From Pilimelia columellifera (lineage in GTDB: Bacteria > Actinomycetota > Actinomycetes > Mycobacteriales > Micromonosporaceae), in NCBI RefSeq assembly GCF_039532605.1, contig NZ_BAAARY010000001.1, positions 62,001 to 126,000 of the forward strand: a stretch of 64,000 nucleotides of DNA, in the 5' to 3' direction. The position numbers and the translations under genes were made by a program. The notes beneath the pieces were generated by a model. It made no database searches and was not told where the DNA came from. It saw only the letters and a program-made list of their open reading frames with translations. Of this stretch, positions 34,356 to 44,965 are shown piece by piece (position 1 is the first letter of the stretch; every line of letters starts with the position of its first letter).

Positions 34356-37300
34356 GTGTCCCGATCGCCGTTCACCGCCCTGCCGCCACGGATCGACCTG
34401 CCGGCCATCGACCACGAGATCCTGGCCTTCTGGCAGGAGCGTGACATCTTCGGCAAGACGCTGGCCGCCACCGCCGACGGCCCCCGCTGGGTCTTCTATG
34501 AGGGCCCCCCGACGGCCAACGGCCGCCCCGGGACCCACCACGTCGAGGCCCGCGTCTTCAAGGATGTCTTCCCCCGGTTCAAAACCATGAAGGGTCACCA
34601 CGTGCCCCGGATGGGCGGCTGGGACTGTCACGGCCTGCCCGTGGAGATCGCCGTCGAGAAGCAGTTGGGCATCAACGGCAAGGGCGAGATCGAGAAGTAC
34701 GGCGTGGCCGCCTTCAACGACCGGTGCCGCGAGTCGGTCATGAAGCACGTCGCCGACTTCGAGCAGATGACCGAACGCTGTGGTTACTGGCTCGACATGG
34801 ACCACCCCTACCGGACGATGGACCCGTCGTATGTGGAGAGCGTGTGGTGGGCGCTGTCGCAGATCTTCGACAAGGGTCTGCTCGTCGAGGACCACCGGGT
34901 GGCCCCGTACTGCCCGCGCTGCGGCACCGGGCTGTCCGACCACGAGGTCGCCCAGGGTTACGAGAACATCGTCGACCCGTCGGTGACGGTCCGGTTCCCG
35001 CTGGTCGAGCCGGTCGCCGGGCACTCTGGGGCTGAGCTGCTGGTCTGGACGACCACCCCGTGGACGCTGGTGTCGAACACCGCCGTCGCCGTCCACCCGG
35101 ACGTCACCTACGTGCTGGCCCGCGCCGCCGACGGCCTGTTCGTGGTCGCCGAACCGCTGCTGGCGGCGGTGCTCGGCGAGGACGCCGAGGTCGTCGCGTC
35201 CTTCCCGGGCCGGGCGCTGGAGCGGGCCGCGTACCGACGCCCGCTGGACCTCATCGACATCCCGGACGCCCACTACGTCATCCTGGCCGACTACGTCACC
35301 ACCACCGACGGCACCGGCGTGGTGCACCAGGCTCCGGCGTTCGGCGCCGACGACCTGGCGTCCTGCCGCTCGTACGGGCTGCCGGTGGTCAACCCGATCG
35401 GCCCGGACGGGCGCTTCGACGCCGCCGTCCCGATGGTCGGCGGAATGTTCTTCAAGGACGCCGACGCGACGCTCACCGACGAGCTGCGCGCGCGCGGCGT
35501 GCTGTTCAAGGCCGTGAAGTACGAGCACAGCTACCCGCACTGCTGGCGCTGCCACACGCCGCTGATGTACTACGCGCAGCTGTCCTGGTACATCCGCACC
35601 ACCGGAATCCGCGACGCCCTGCTGCGGGAGAACGCGAAGACCGGCTGGCACCCCGAGCACATCCGGGACGGACGTTTCGGCGACTGGCTCACCAACAACG
35701 TCGACTGGGCGCTGTCGCGCAACCGGTACTGGGGCACCCCGCTGCCGCTGTGGCGCTGCGAGGCCGGGCACCTGACCTGCGTCGACTCCCGGGCAAAGCT
35801 GTCCGAGCTCACCGGCGCCGACCTGTCCGGGCTGGACCCGCACCGCCCTTACATCGACGAGGTCACTTTCGCCTGCCCGCAGTGCTCAGGCGTGGCGCGC
35901 CGGGTGCCCGAGGTCATCGACGCCTGGTTCGACTCCGGGTCGATGCCGTTCGCCCAGTTCGGCTACCCGCATCTGCCGGGCAGCGCGGAGAAGTTCACAC
36001 AGGCGTACCCGGCGCAGTTCATCGCCGAGGCCATCGACCAGACCCGCGGCTGGTTCTACACCCTCATGGCCATCGGCACGCTGGTGTTCGACCGGTCCTC
36101 GTACGAGAACGTGCTGTGCCTGGGGCACATCCTGGCCGAGGACGGCCGGAAGATGTCCAAGCACCTGGGCAACATCATCGAGCCGATGCCGCTGATGGAC
36201 AGGCACGGCGCGGACGCCCTGCGCTGGTTCATGCTGTGCTCCGGCTCCCCGTGGGGCTCCCGTCGGGTCGGCGACACGCCACTTGAGGAGATTGTCCGGC
36301 GGACGCTGCTGACGTACTGGAACACCGTCTCGTTCTTCACCCTGTACGCCGAGGCCAACGACTGGACGCCCGGTGACGGCCCCGCCGAGCCAACCCCGTT
36401 GGACCGCTGGCTGCGCGCCGAGCTGCACCACCTCGTCGGCGCGGTCGACGCGGCGATGGAGGACTACGACACCGCCACCGCCGGACGGCTCCTCGCCGAG
36501 TTCATCGATGACCTGTCCAACTGGTACGTGCGGCTGTCGCGGTCCCGGTTCTGGTCCGGCGACCCGGCGGCCATGGGCGCCCTGTACGAGACGATCAACG
36601 TGCTGACCAGGCTGTTGGCACCGCTGACGCCGTTCGTCGCCGAGCACGTGTGGCGTTCGGCGGTGCTCGCCGGCGGCCCCGACGCGCCCGAGTCGGTGCA
36701 CCTGTCGGCCTGGCCCACCGTCGACGAGTCCGCGTTGGACGACGCGCTGCGCTCCGAGATGGCGACCGTCCGGGCGCTGGTGGACACCGGTCGGGCCGCC
36801 CGCAAGGCCAGCAGCCTACGGGTACGGCAGCCGCTGGCCCGCGCGCTGCTCGGCGTCCCCGAGGGCGCCATGCCGTCCGACGAGCTGCTGGCATACGTGT
36901 CGGAGGAGCTGAACGTGCGTTCGCTGGCGCCGCTGGCCGCCGCCGGCGAGGTCGTCGACATCACCGTGAAGCCCAACTTCCGGGAGCTGGGCAAGCGGTT
37001 CGGCGGGCGGACCCAGTTCGTCGCCAAGGCGATCACGGCGGCCAACCCGGCGGAGCTGGCCGCGGCGGTCGCCGACGGCGGCGCCTACGAGGTTCTAGTC
37101 GACGGCGACAAGACCCCGGTGACCAGCGACGACGTCCTGGTGACCCAGGCGCCGCGCTCGGGCTGGGCGGTATCCACGCAGCGGGGGGTGACCATCGCCC
37201 TCGACGCGACGATCACCCCCGAGCTGCGTCGGGCCGGTCTGGCCCGGGAGGTCATCCGGCTGGTCCAGGAGGCCCGTAAGCAGGCCGACCTGGCGATCAC

Positions 37301-37496
37301 CGACCGCATCACGCTGGTGTGGTCGGTGGCGGGCCCGGCGGACGGTCCCGGCGCCGGGACCGCCACGGCGGTCCGGGAACACGCCGGCGAGATCGCCGAC
37401 GCGGTGCTCGCCACGTCCATGTCCGAAGTTGACACCGGGCCCGCCGCCACCGTCGAGGACGACCTGGGCTTCGCCTTCACCATCACCCGCGCCTGA
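34356..37496 (+). CDS. ileS: Isoleucyl-tRNA synthetase
   Basis: The 1046-residue protein is of the long eukaryote-like IleRS type. The HIGH-like motif is PTANGRPGTHHV (about residues 53-64) and KMSKS appears as DGRKMSKHLGN. The editing domain carries TTPWTLVSNTAVAVHPDVTY, and the CxxC-type sites YCPRCGTG and HCWRCHTP are present. GTG 34356 follows AGAGGAG at 6 nt. The divergent promoter region 34084-34355 is shared with the tmk fusion. I looked for a T-box leader and saw no convincing one. Confidence 0.95.
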   Translation: MSRSPFTALPPRIDLPAIDHEILAFWQERDIFGKTLAATADGPRWVFYEGPPTANGRPGTHHVEARVFKDVFPRFKTMKGHHVPRMGGWDCHGLPVEIAVEKQLGINGKGEIEKYGVAAFNDRCRESVMKHVADFEQMTERCGYWLDMDHPYRTMDPSYVESVWWALSQIFDKGLLVEDHRVAPYCPRCGTGLSDHEVAQGYENIVDPSVTVRFPLVEPVAGHSGAELLVWTTTPWTLVSNTAVAVHPDVTYVLARAADGLFVVAEPLLAAVLGEDAEVVASFPGRALERAAYRRPLDLIDIPDAHYVILADYVTTTDGTGVVHQAPAFGADDLASCRSYGLPVVNPIGPDGRFDAAVPMVGGMFFKDADATLTDELRARGVLFKAVKYEHSYPHCWRCHTPLMYYAQLSWYIRTTGIRDALLRENAKTGWHPEHIRDGRFGDWLTNNVDWALSRNRYWGTPLPLWRCEAGHLTCVDSRAKLSELTGADLSGLDPHRPYIDEVTFACPQCSGVARRVPEVIDAWFDSGSMPFAQFGYPHLPGSAEKFTQAYPAQFIAEAIDQTRGWFYTLMAIGTLVFDRSSYENVLCLGHILAEDGRKMSKHLGNIIEPMPLMDRHGADALRWFMLCSGSPWGSRRVGDTPLEEIVRRTLLTYWNTVSFFTLYAEANDWTPGDGPAEPTPLDRWLRAELHHLVGAVDAAMEDYDTATAGRLLAEFIDDLSNWYVRLSRSRFWSGDPAAMGALYETINVLTRLLAPLTPFVAEHVWRSAVLAGGPDAPESVHLSAWPTVDESALDDALRSEMATVRALVDTGRAARKASSLRVRQPLARALLGVPEGAMPSDELLAYVSEELNVRSLAPLAAAGEVVDITVKPNFRELGKRFGGRTQFVAKAITAANPAELAAAVADGGAYEVLVDGDKTPVTSDDVLVTQAPRSGWAVSTQRGVTIALDATITPELRRAGLAREVIRLVQEARKQADLAITDRITLVWSVAGPADGPGAGTATAVREHAGEIADAVLATSMSEVDTGPAATVEDDLGFAFTITRA

Positions 37497-37507
37497 CCGA
37501 CGCGCTG

Positions 37508-38134
37508 TCACGCCGTGACGTGGCGTTCCAGATACTGGCGGATGAGGGCACGGGCCTCGTCCAGAACGGCCGGGTCGCCGTCGGGGTGGCGGCGGAACGC
37601 CATCTTGATGAGGGCGTCCGCTGCCTGGAAGGCCACCTCCAGGGTGAACCGCAGCGTCGCGGTGTCCGCCATCGCGAACTTGCCCGCCAGAGCCAACGCC
37701 AACTGGTCGGCGATGACGCCGTTGTTGTCCCGCTCCGGGTCGAGCAGGTGGACGTCGACGACGTCACCAAAGTGCAGGGTCCGGAACCCGGGAACAGTCC
37801 GGTGCATCTCGATGTACTCGTCGACGGCCGCGTCGACGCCGTCCCACCAGTATGGGAACTCACCGGCGGTGAACCGTCCGGCCAGTCGCTCCAGATACGC
37901 CTCCATGTTGCGGACCGTCAGGGCCTGCACAATGGCCCGCTTGTCGGGAAAGAACTGGTACACCGAACCAATAGCGACGCTCGCCCGCTCGGCGAGCAAC
38001 GTCGTTGTGAGCGCCTCGTAGCCGACCTCGTCGACAAGTTCGGCGCACGCGTCGAGCATTCGTTTGACCCGAGCCACACTGCGGCCCTGGACCGGAACTC
38101 GACGCAACGGCCCGCTGGCGACAGAAGCCGTCAC
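37508..38134 (-). CDS. TetR-family transcriptional regulator
   Basis: The 208-residue protein starts at GTG 38134 after AGAGGGGG. The N-terminal HTH covers VKRMLDACAELVDEVGYEAL and LLAERASVAIGSVYQFFPDKRAIVQAL, the canonical TetR DNA-binding segment, followed by an effector-binding helical domain. The open frame continues further upstream but without TetR character. It is convergent with ileS. The effector and target are unknown. Confidence 0.85.
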   Translation of the reverse strand: MTASVASGPLRRVPVQGRSVARVKRMLDACAELVDEVGYEALTTTLLAERASVAIGSVYQFFPDKRAIVQALTVRNMEAYLERLAGRFTAGEFPYWWDGVDAAVDEYIEMHRTVPGFRTLHFGDVVDVHLLDPERDNNGVIADQLALALAGKFAMADTATLRFTLEVAFQAADALIKMAFRRHPDGDPAVLDEARALIRQYLERHVTA

Positions 38135-38499
38135 CCGGGCACCCCCTCTCGCATTGCCCGACGCGGCGTCAACAGCTGCCCGCCGGGATGACGAATCGCA
38201 GAAACTACCCTCCCTAACGATCGGGGCGGGGTGTCCGCTCGCGTCTGCCCCGAACTCACGGCGCGCCGACGGGCCGCCAACCGCTAGATTGGCGTTCATC
38301 ATTGTCTTACTGACGCCCCCAAGCAAGAGATCGGTGCCGATGCGGGTCTACGGCCGAACCCTCCGTGACCAGCACATTCATCTGAAACGACGGATTCAGG
38401 TGGGTGAGATCACCCGCAGGGGCTCGACCGCTCCCGGAGACTGACCGGAACGGCGTGGCGGTCCGGCGCCCGCTCCTGGGCCGCTTCCGGAAGCTGCGC

Positions 38500-41334
38500 C
38501 TAAGCAGTCGCAGCCGGTGTCTTGGCCGCCGTCTTCTTGACCGCTGGCGTCTTCTTGTCCGCCGTGGTCTTTGCCGTCGCCGTTTTCTTGGCGGCCGTCT
38601 TCTTGGCGGTGGTCTTCTTCGCGGTGGTCTTCTTCGCGGGGGTCTTCTTCGCGGCCCCGTCAGCGGTCTTCTTCACGGCCTTCTTGGCCGCCTTCTTCTT
38701 CGGCGCCGGGCCCTTCGCCCGCTTCTCGGCCAGCATCTCGGAGGCCAGCTCGACGGACATCTCCTCAATGGTCTGCCCGCGCCGCAGCGACGCGTTGAAC
38801 TCGCCGTCAGTTACATAGGGGCCGAAGCGACCATCCTTGATGACCATCGGCCGCTCGGTGAGCGGGTCATTGCCCAGCTCCCGGAGCGGCGGCTTGGCCT
38901 CCCGACGCTGCCGGGCCTTCGGCGCGGCCAGCAACGCCAACGCCTCGTCCAGAGTGACCGTGAAAATCCTGTCCTCGGTCTCCAGCGAACGGGACTCCTC
39001 GCCCTTCTTCACGTAAGGCCCGTAGCGCCCGGCCAGCGCCAGCACCTCGGCGCCGTCCGGCGCGACCCCCACCAGCCGGGGCAGCCGCAGCAGCTCCACC
39101 GCCTGCTCAAGGGTCAACTCGTCCGGTGTCTGGGACTTCAGCAACGACGCGTTCCTGTCCCCGCTGCTGACGTACGGGCCGAACCGACCCGACTTGAGCG
39201 TGACCAGGTCCCCGGTCTCCGGGTGCTGACCCAGCTCACGCTCGCCGCCGCCGGCCAGGAACAGCTCGTCCACCTTCTCGGGGCTCAACTCGTCCGGCGC
39301 CAGACCCTCCGGCAGCGCCGCCCGCTCGCCCTCCGGCGGCGTCTCACCCTCCGCTGTCGGCCCCGCCGGCGTGCGTTGCAGGTACGGCCCGTACCGACCG
39401 ACCCGCACGACGACGTCGCGGCTCTCGGCGTCGGTGAACAACGGGATCGAGTTGACGCTGCGGGCGTCGATCTCGCCGAGGTTCTCGGTGACGAGCTTCT
39501 TGAGCCCGCCCTCGCGGGCCACCGACCCGAGCGCGGCAGAGTCTGAGCCGAAGTAGAACGCGGTGAGGAAGTCCTTCGCGGCGGCCTGGCCGCCAGCGAT
39601 GTCGTCCAGCTCGTTCTCCATGCCTGCGGTGAAGTCGTAGTCGACCAGGCGCGGGTAGTAGCCCTCCATGAGCCCGATCACCGCGAACGCTGTGAATGAC
39701 GGGATGAGCGCCTGACCGCGCTTGACGACGTAGCCACGGTCCTGGATCGTCCGCATGATCGACTCGTAGGTGGACGGGCGACCGATGCCCCGCTCCTCCA
39801 ACGCCTTGACCAGCGAGGCTTCGGTGTACCGGGCCGGCGGCTGGGTGGTGTGCCCGATCGCGGCCAGCTCGTCGGCGGTCAACGGCTGGTCCTTGGCCAA
39901 CGTCGGCAACCGGCGCTCGGCGTCCTCGGCCTCGGCGTTCTCATCGTCGCTGGACTCCACGTACGCCTTCAGGAAGCCCGGCTCGGTGATGGTCTTGCCG
40001 GTGGCCCCGAAATCGGCCTCCTCGTTGGAGGTAGACACCGCGCGGATCCGCACCGACACCGACGAACCCACCGCGTCGATCATCTGGGACGCGACGGTGC
40101 GCCGCCAGATCAGCTCGTACAGCCGGTGCTCCTCCGCTGACAACTCGCCAGCCACCTCGCCCGGGGTGCGGAAGTTGTCGCCCGCCGGGCGGATCGCCTC
40201 GTGCGCCTCCTGGGCGTTCTTGGCCTTCGAGGTGTACCGGCGCGGTTCCGTCGGCACATTACGCTCACCGTACAACTCGGCGATCTGCCGCCGGGCCGCC
40301 GCCAACGCCGTCTCGGACAGGTTCACCGAGTCCGTTCGCATGTACGTGATGTAACCGCTCTCGTACAGCCGCTGCGCCGTCCGCATCGTCTGCTGCGCGG
40401 AGAAACGCAGCTTGCGCGACGCCTCCTGCTGCAACGTCGACGTGATGAACGGGGCGTACGGCCGACGCCGGTACGGCTTCTCCTCGACCCGGGTCACCGT
40501 GAACGGACGGTCGGCGAGCCTGGCGGCCAGGCCACGTGCGCCGTCGGCGTCCAGGTGGACAGCCCCCACACCGGCCTTGAGCAGCCCGGTAGTGGCCTCG
40601 AAGTCCTTGCCGGTGGCGACCCGGTCCCCGCCGAGCGCCACCAGGGTGGCGCTGAACGTCCGCGGGCCGTCACCCGGCCGCTGCACCGCGAGCGTGGCGG
40701 TGATGTCCCAGTACTCGGCGCTACGGAACGCCATCCGCTGGCGCTCGCGCTCCACCACGATGCGGGTGGCCACCGACTGCACCCGGCCCGCCGACAGCTT
40801 CGGCATGACCTTCTTCCACAGCACCGGCGACACCTCGTAGCCGTACAGGCGGTCCAGGATGCGACGGGCCTCCTGGGCGTCCACCAGGTCGCGGTCGATC
40901 TCCCGCGGGTTCGCCACCGCCGCCTGGATCGCCGGCTTGGTGATCTCGTGGAACACCATCCGACGCACCGGGACCTTCGGCTTCAACGTCTCCACCAGGT
41001 GCCAGGCGATCGCCTCGCCCTCGCGGTCCTCATCCGTCGCCAGCAGGATCTCGTCCGCGTCCGCCGCGAGCTGCTTGAGCTTGGCGATGTGCTGTTTCCG
41101 GTCCGCCGACACCACGTACAGGGCGGCGAAACCGTTGTCGACGTCAACGCCGAGCCGGGCCCACGCCTCGCCCTTGTGCTTGGCCGGCACGTCCGCGGCG
41201 TTGCGCGGCAGGTCACGGATGTGGCCGAGACTGGCCTCCACCACATACCCAGGGCCGAGATAGCCAGAGATCGTCTTGGCCTTCGCCGGTGACTCGACGA
41301 TGACCAGACGGGTCCTGCTCGCGCTGCTCGCCAC
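38500..41334 (-). CDS. topA: DNA topoisomerase I
   Basis: The 944-residue protein has the Toprim core (VIVESPAKAKTISGYLG, LLATDEDREGEAIAWHL) and active-site Tyr in YITYMRTDSVNLSETAL. It then has four Gly-Arg-x-Gly-Pro-Tyr repeats (RYGPYLQRT, RFGPYVSSGD, RYGPYVKKGEE, RFGPYVTDGEF) in place of Zn fingers, as in actinobacterial TopA. It ends in a Lys/Ala/Thr-rich tail. GTG 41334 is chosen because AAGGAG lies 5 nt upstream. It relaxes negative supercoils and is essential in this lineage. Confidence 0.95.
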   Translation of the reverse strand: MASSASRTRLVIVESPAKAKTISGYLGPGYVVEASLGHIRDLPRNAADVPAKHKGEAWARLGVDVDNGFAALYVVSADRKQHIAKLKQLAADADEILLATDEDREGEAIAWHLVETLKPKVPVRRMVFHEITKPAIQAAVANPREIDRDLVDAQEARRILDRLYGYEVSPVLWKKVMPKLSAGRVQSVATRIVVERERQRMAFRSAEYWDITATLAVQRPGDGPRTFSATLVALGGDRVATGKDFEATTGLLKAGVGAVHLDADGARGLAARLADRPFTVTRVEEKPYRRRPYAPFITSTLQQEASRKLRFSAQQTMRTAQRLYESGYITYMRTDSVNLSETALAAARRQIAELYGERNVPTEPRRYTSKAKNAQEAHEAIRPAGDNFRTPGEVAGELSAEEHRLYELIWRRTVASQMIDAVGSSVSVRIRAVSTSNEEADFGATGKTITEPGFLKAYVESSDDENAEAEDAERRLPTLAKDQPLTADELAAIGHTTQPPARYTEASLVKALEERGIGRPSTYESIMRTIQDRGYVVKRGQALIPSFTAFAVIGLMEGYYPRLVDYDFTAGMENELDDIAGGQAAAKDFLTAFYFGSDSAALGSVAREGGLKKLVTENLGEIDARSVNSIPLFTDAESRDVVVRVGRYGPYLQRTPAGPTAEGETPPEGERAALPEGLAPDELSPEKVDELFLAGGGERELGQHPETGDLVTLKSGRFGPYVSSGDRNASLLKSQTPDELTLEQAVELLRLPRLVGVAPDGAEVLALAGRYGPYVKKGEESRSLETEDRIFTVTLDEALALLAAPKARQRREAKPPLRELGNDPLTERPMVIKDGRFGPYVTDGEFNASLRRGQTIEEMSVELASEMLAEKRAKGPAPKKKAAKKAVKKTADGAAKKTPAKKTTAKKTTAKKTAAKKTATAKTTADKKTPAVKKTAAKTPAATA

Positions 41335-41558
41335 GGCTCTCCTTGACTTCATTTCCGCCCACGCCGCCTGCGCTGTCGGTGACGCTGGGTGCCGACCACG
41401 GTGCCCGGCCACAGCCGACATCCAAGGTAACGCGCCTGCCGTAGGCCGATTTGCCCGGGCCGGCGCTCCGGCTGCTCCCGCGACAATAGCCCTGTGACCG
41501 CCACCGGCATGTCACTGCGCCACCTAAACCACCGCCATGAGCGGTCCAGCGCCACCCA

Positions 41559-42095
41559 TCACTGACAGTCAGGAACCTGCTCGAACGCCCGCTTCAGCTC
41601 AGCCGACTCCAGCCGGGACGTGTCCAGGACGCCGGCGTCGTACTCGCGTTGCAGAGTGGTCATCGCCGCCGCCACCCCGTCATAGAAGGGCTCGGCCTCG
41701 GTGGTCGGCAACACCGAGACCGTGTCACGGGCCCCGCCGTACGCGTCGCGGACCGCCGCCAGGGTCGCCTGGAACCGGCGAGCCACCAGGTCCCCGTTGT
41801 CGACGTCCGGCGTCCCGGCCCGGACCACGCCCCGCCACGCGGCGTCACTGGCGTCGTGGGCGCCGCCGAGCAGCCGGGTCAGGTTCTCGCGCGCCTGCGG
41901 GGGCGTGGTGCGGGCGGTCATCTGTTCCTGGGTGGTGCGGGTCAGTTGGCCGATCTGCGCCCGCCACGGGCTCATCGCCCGGCACACCGCCGTCGCCCAG
42001 GCCGGGGCGCCCGGGCCGCTGGCGCAGCCGCCGGCCAGGCCGGCGAAGGTTACGAGGACGGCGACCGCCGCCGCGGGAGCTCGAAGCGAGGGCAT
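41559..42095 (-). CDS. Putative lipoprotein, unknown function
   Basis: The 178-residue protein starts MPSLRAPAAAVAVLVTFAGL with lipobox LAGGC near residue 23. The rest is helical (LTRTTQEQMTARTTPPQARENL, RRFQATLAAVRDAYGGA), a pattern seen in small periplasmic helical lipoproteins. ATG 42095 places the signal at the N-terminus. It sits between hppA and topA. Role unknown. Confidence 0.75.
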   Translation of the reverse strand: MPSLRAPAAAVAVLVTFAGLAGGCASGPGAPAWATAVCRAMSPWRAQIGQLTRTTQEQMTARTTPPQARENLTRLLGGAHDASDAAWRGVVRAGTPDVDNGDLVARRFQATLAAVRDAYGGARDTVSVLPTTEAEPFYDGVAAAMTTLQREYDAGVLDTSRLESAELKRAFEQVPDCQ

Positions 42096-42123
42096 GCCGA
42101 GCAGCGTACGAGTTTCCCAACGA

Positions 42124-42170
42124 CGAATGTCGATCGGACCCTCCGCTGTGGAGAGTCCGATCGACATTCG
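42124..42170. terminator. Long perfect hairpin downstream of hppA
   Basis: A perfect 16-bp stem (42124-42139 with 42155-42170) with a 15-nt loop lies between the ends of hppA and the lipoprotein start. There is no T-run. It probably terminates hppA transcripts or marks a processed 3' end. Confidence 0.65.
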
Positions 42171-42205
42171 TTATCTACAGCGCGCCTGTCCCGGGACCAG
42201 CGCGG

Positions 42206-44626
42206 TCAGACGTTCACCCGCGCCGGGCGCTGGCCGGGCGTCGACCGGCCGGGGAGTCCGTCGTCCCCACCGTTTCCGCCGCCGCGGCCGACGCCGCTGG
42301 CATCGTCGTCCATGGCCACCGGTCGACGCTTGGAGAACGCGACCGCCGCCACGATCACCGCGGTCGCCACGAGCGCGATGGTCACCCGCAGCCCGGTGTT
42401 GGCCTCGTCGCCGATGCTGTACGCCACCACCGCCGGGGCGATGAGCAGCGACACCAGGTTCATCACTTTGAGCAGCGGGTTGATCGCCGGTCCGGCGGTG
42501 TCCTTGAACGGGTCGCCGACGGTGTCACCGATGATCGTGGCGGCGTGCGCCTCGGAACCCTTGCCACCGTAGGCGCCGTCCTCGACCAGCTTCTTCGCGT
42601 TGTCCCAGGCGCCGCCGGAGTTGGCCAGGAACACCGCCATCAAGGTGCCCGCGCCGATGGCGCCGGCAAGGTAGCTGGCCAGGGCGCCCGCGCCCAGGCC
42701 GAAACCGACCGCGATCGGCGCCAGGATGGCCAACAGGCCCGGGGTGATCAGCTCACGCTGGGCGTCCCGGGTACAGATGTCGACGACCCGACCGTACTCG
42801 GGGCGCTGGGTGCGGTCCATGATCCCCGGGAACTCGCGGAACTGACGTCGGACCTCCATGACGACCGCGCCCGCGCTGCGGGAGACAGCGTTGATGGCCA
42901 GCCCGGAGAACAGGAACACCACCGCGGCGCCGATGATCAGGCCCACCAGGTTGCGCGGGTTCGACACGTTCATGAGATTGAGCACCTCGGTGCCGACGTC
43001 GCCGATCCCGGCCTCGGTCAGCGAGCTGACCAGCGTGTTCGTGTACGAGCCGAACAGCGCGGTGGCGGCCAGGACCGCCGTCGCGATCGCGATGCCCTTG
43101 GTGATGGCCTTCGTCGTGTTGCCCACGGCGTCCAGTTCGGTGAGCGTGCGGGCACCCTGCTCGTCGACATCGCCGGACATCTCCGCGATGCCCTGCGCGT
43201 TGTCGGAGATCGGGCCGAAGGTGTCCATCGCCACGATCACCCCGACGGTGGTGAGCAGACCGGTGCCGGCCAACGCCACGGCGAACAGCGACAGCGTGAT
43301 CGAGCCGCCGCCGAGCAGGAACGCGCCGAAGACGCCGCCGCCGATGAGCAGCGCCGAGTAGACCGCCGACTCCAGCCCGACGCTGATGCCGGCCAGCACG
43401 ACCGTCGCCGCGCCGGTGAGCGAGGACTTGCCGATGTCCCGCACCGGGCGGCGGGTCGTCTCGGTGAAGTAGCCGGTCAGCGCCTGGATCGCGGCGGCGA
43501 TGAGAATGCCGATGATCACCGCGGCGATGGCGACACCCCGGGGCCCGAGCGGCAGGTCCCCGTCGACGTCCAGGACCGTGCGCCACTGGTCACCCAGCAG
43601 CTGCGCCCAGGTGGGCTGCAGGTACAGCGTCGCGACAAGCCACACCGCGAGCGCCGACAACACCGCCGAGGCGTAGAACGCCCGGTTGATCGCGGTCAGG
43701 CCGGAGCGGTCGGACTTACGCAGCCGGGTGATGAAAACGCCGACGATCGCCACGATGACGCCGATGGCGGAGACGATGAGCGGGAACACCAGCCCGGACT
43801 CGCCGAAGGCCGCGCGGCCGAGGATCAGCGCCGCCACCAACGTCACCGCGTACGACTCGAACAGGTCGGCCGCCATACCCGCGCAGTCGCCGACGTTGTC
43901 GCCGACGTTGTCGGCGATGGTGGCCGGGTTACGGGCGTCGTCCTCGGGGATGCCCTTCTCGACCTTGCCGACCAGATCGGCGCCGACGTCGGCGGCCTTG
44001 GTGAAGATGCCGCCGCCGACCCGCATGAACATCGCCAGCAGGGCGGCGCCGAAGCCGAAGCCTTCCAGCACGGTCGCGGCGTCGCCCTTGAAGATGAGGA
44101 CGACAGAAGCGGCGCCGACCAGTCCGAGGCCGACGGTGAGGAAGCCGACGACGCCTCCGGTGCGGAACGCGATCCGCATGGCGTTCTCGCGGCCGCCGGC
44201 GGCCTCCCGTGCGGCCGCGGCGACCCGCAGGTTGGCCCGGGTGGCCAGGGCCATCCCGGCGCCGCCGATGAACGCGCTGAAAACTGCGCCGACGACGAAG
44301 AACGCCGACCGGCCGATCTTCACCATCGTCTCGTCGCCGGAGACGTCATGCACCGGGAGCACGAACAGCAGCGCCACGGCGAGCACGACGAAGATCGCCA
44401 GCGTCTTGAACTGCCGGTACAGATACGCCGACGCGCCCTCCTGGACCGCGGCGGCGATCTCCTGCATCTTCTCGGTGCCCTTGCCGGTCGCGAGCACCGA
44501 GCGGGTGAGCGCGGCTGCGAAGCCCAACGCCACCAGGGCGATGACCGCCGCGACAACGATATAGCTGACGTTGTCGCCGGTAAGGGATGTCGCTCGGCCC
44601 TCAGCCGACAAGTAAATATCGGACAT
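42206..44626 (-). CDS. hppA: H+-translocating pyrophosphatase
   Basis: The 806-residue protein has about 16 membrane helices and the pyrophosphate-binding motifs KAADVGADLVGKVEKGIPEDD and RNPATIADNVGDNVGDCAGM. The motif GNTTKAITKG has Lys at the position that marks K+-independent enzymes. The N-terminus starts MSDIYLSAEGRATSLTGDN after GGAGG. It hydrolyses pyrophosphate to pump protons. Its place near topA and bldG-like genes matches Streptomyces order. Confidence 0.95.
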   Translation of the reverse strand: MSDIYLSAEGRATSLTGDNVSYIVVAAVIALVALGFAAALTRSVLATGKGTEKMQEIAAAVQEGASAYLYRQFKTLAIFVVLAVALLFVLPVHDVSGDETMVKIGRSAFFVVGAVFSAFIGGAGMALATRANLRVAAAAREAAGGRENAMRIAFRTGGVVGFLTVGLGLVGAASVVLIFKGDAATVLEGFGFGAALLAMFMRVGGGIFTKAADVGADLVGKVEKGIPEDDARNPATIADNVGDNVGDCAGMAADLFESYAVTLVAALILGRAAFGESGLVFPLIVSAIGVIVAIVGVFITRLRKSDRSGLTAINRAFYASAVLSALAVWLVATLYLQPTWAQLLGDQWRTVLDVDGDLPLGPRGVAIAAVIIGILIAAAIQALTGYFTETTRRPVRDIGKSSLTGAATVVLAGISVGLESAVYSALLIGGGVFGAFLLGGGSITLSLFAVALAGTGLLTTVGVIVAMDTFGPISDNAQGIAEMSGDVDEQGARTLTELDAVGNTTKAITKGIAIATAVLAATALFGSYTNTLVSSLTEAGIGDVGTEVLNLMNVSNPRNLVGLIIGAAVVFLFSGLAINAVSRSAGAVVMEVRRQFREFPGIMDRTQRPEYGRVVDICTRDAQRELITPGLLAILAPIAVGFGLGAGALASYLAGAIGAGTLMAVFLANSGGAWDNAKKLVEDGAYGGKGSEAHAATIIGDTVGDPFKDTAGPAINPLLKVMNLVSLLIAPAVVAYSIGDEANTGLRVTIALVATAVIVAAVAFSKRRPVAMDDDASGVGRGGGNGGDDGLPGRSTPGQRPARVNV

Positions 44627-44965
44627 CCAGTCCTCCTGTACGAACGCGCGCCCGCAGCGATGGGGAATCACCGACGCGGACGGGCACTCCGCCTCGGGCC
44701 GGTCCCGTGCGGAGCACGTGAAAGCCGCGTGCGGGCGCACGAAAGCCCAGCTCACGGCGCCCGGAGCCGCACCAGCGCGAACCCCGGGGTTGACCCGCGT
44801 ACCTTAACTGCCTAATTGTCCGAAAACAGGAAAGTTAGTGCGTTGTGTCTGGGTGATATCGTGCGCGCGCCGCCGCCGAAGATAAAGAGGCGCGCGGCAT
44901 TTGTTCTCGAATGCCGGAACAGGCGACCAGCGCGAACGCGGAGAATCAGCGCGCGACGAGCAGGG
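44627..44965. other. Promoter region upstream of hppA
   Basis: This 340-bp gap between hppA and the anti-sigma gene lies upstream of hppA on the minus strand. It contains an AT-richer patch around 44805-44840. No gene is supported. Confidence 0.4.

Noticed and set aside
41537..44815. A frame of over 1000 codons on the plus strand opposite hppA
   Set aside because: Low-complexity product without motifs; hppA on the other strand has complete family motifs.
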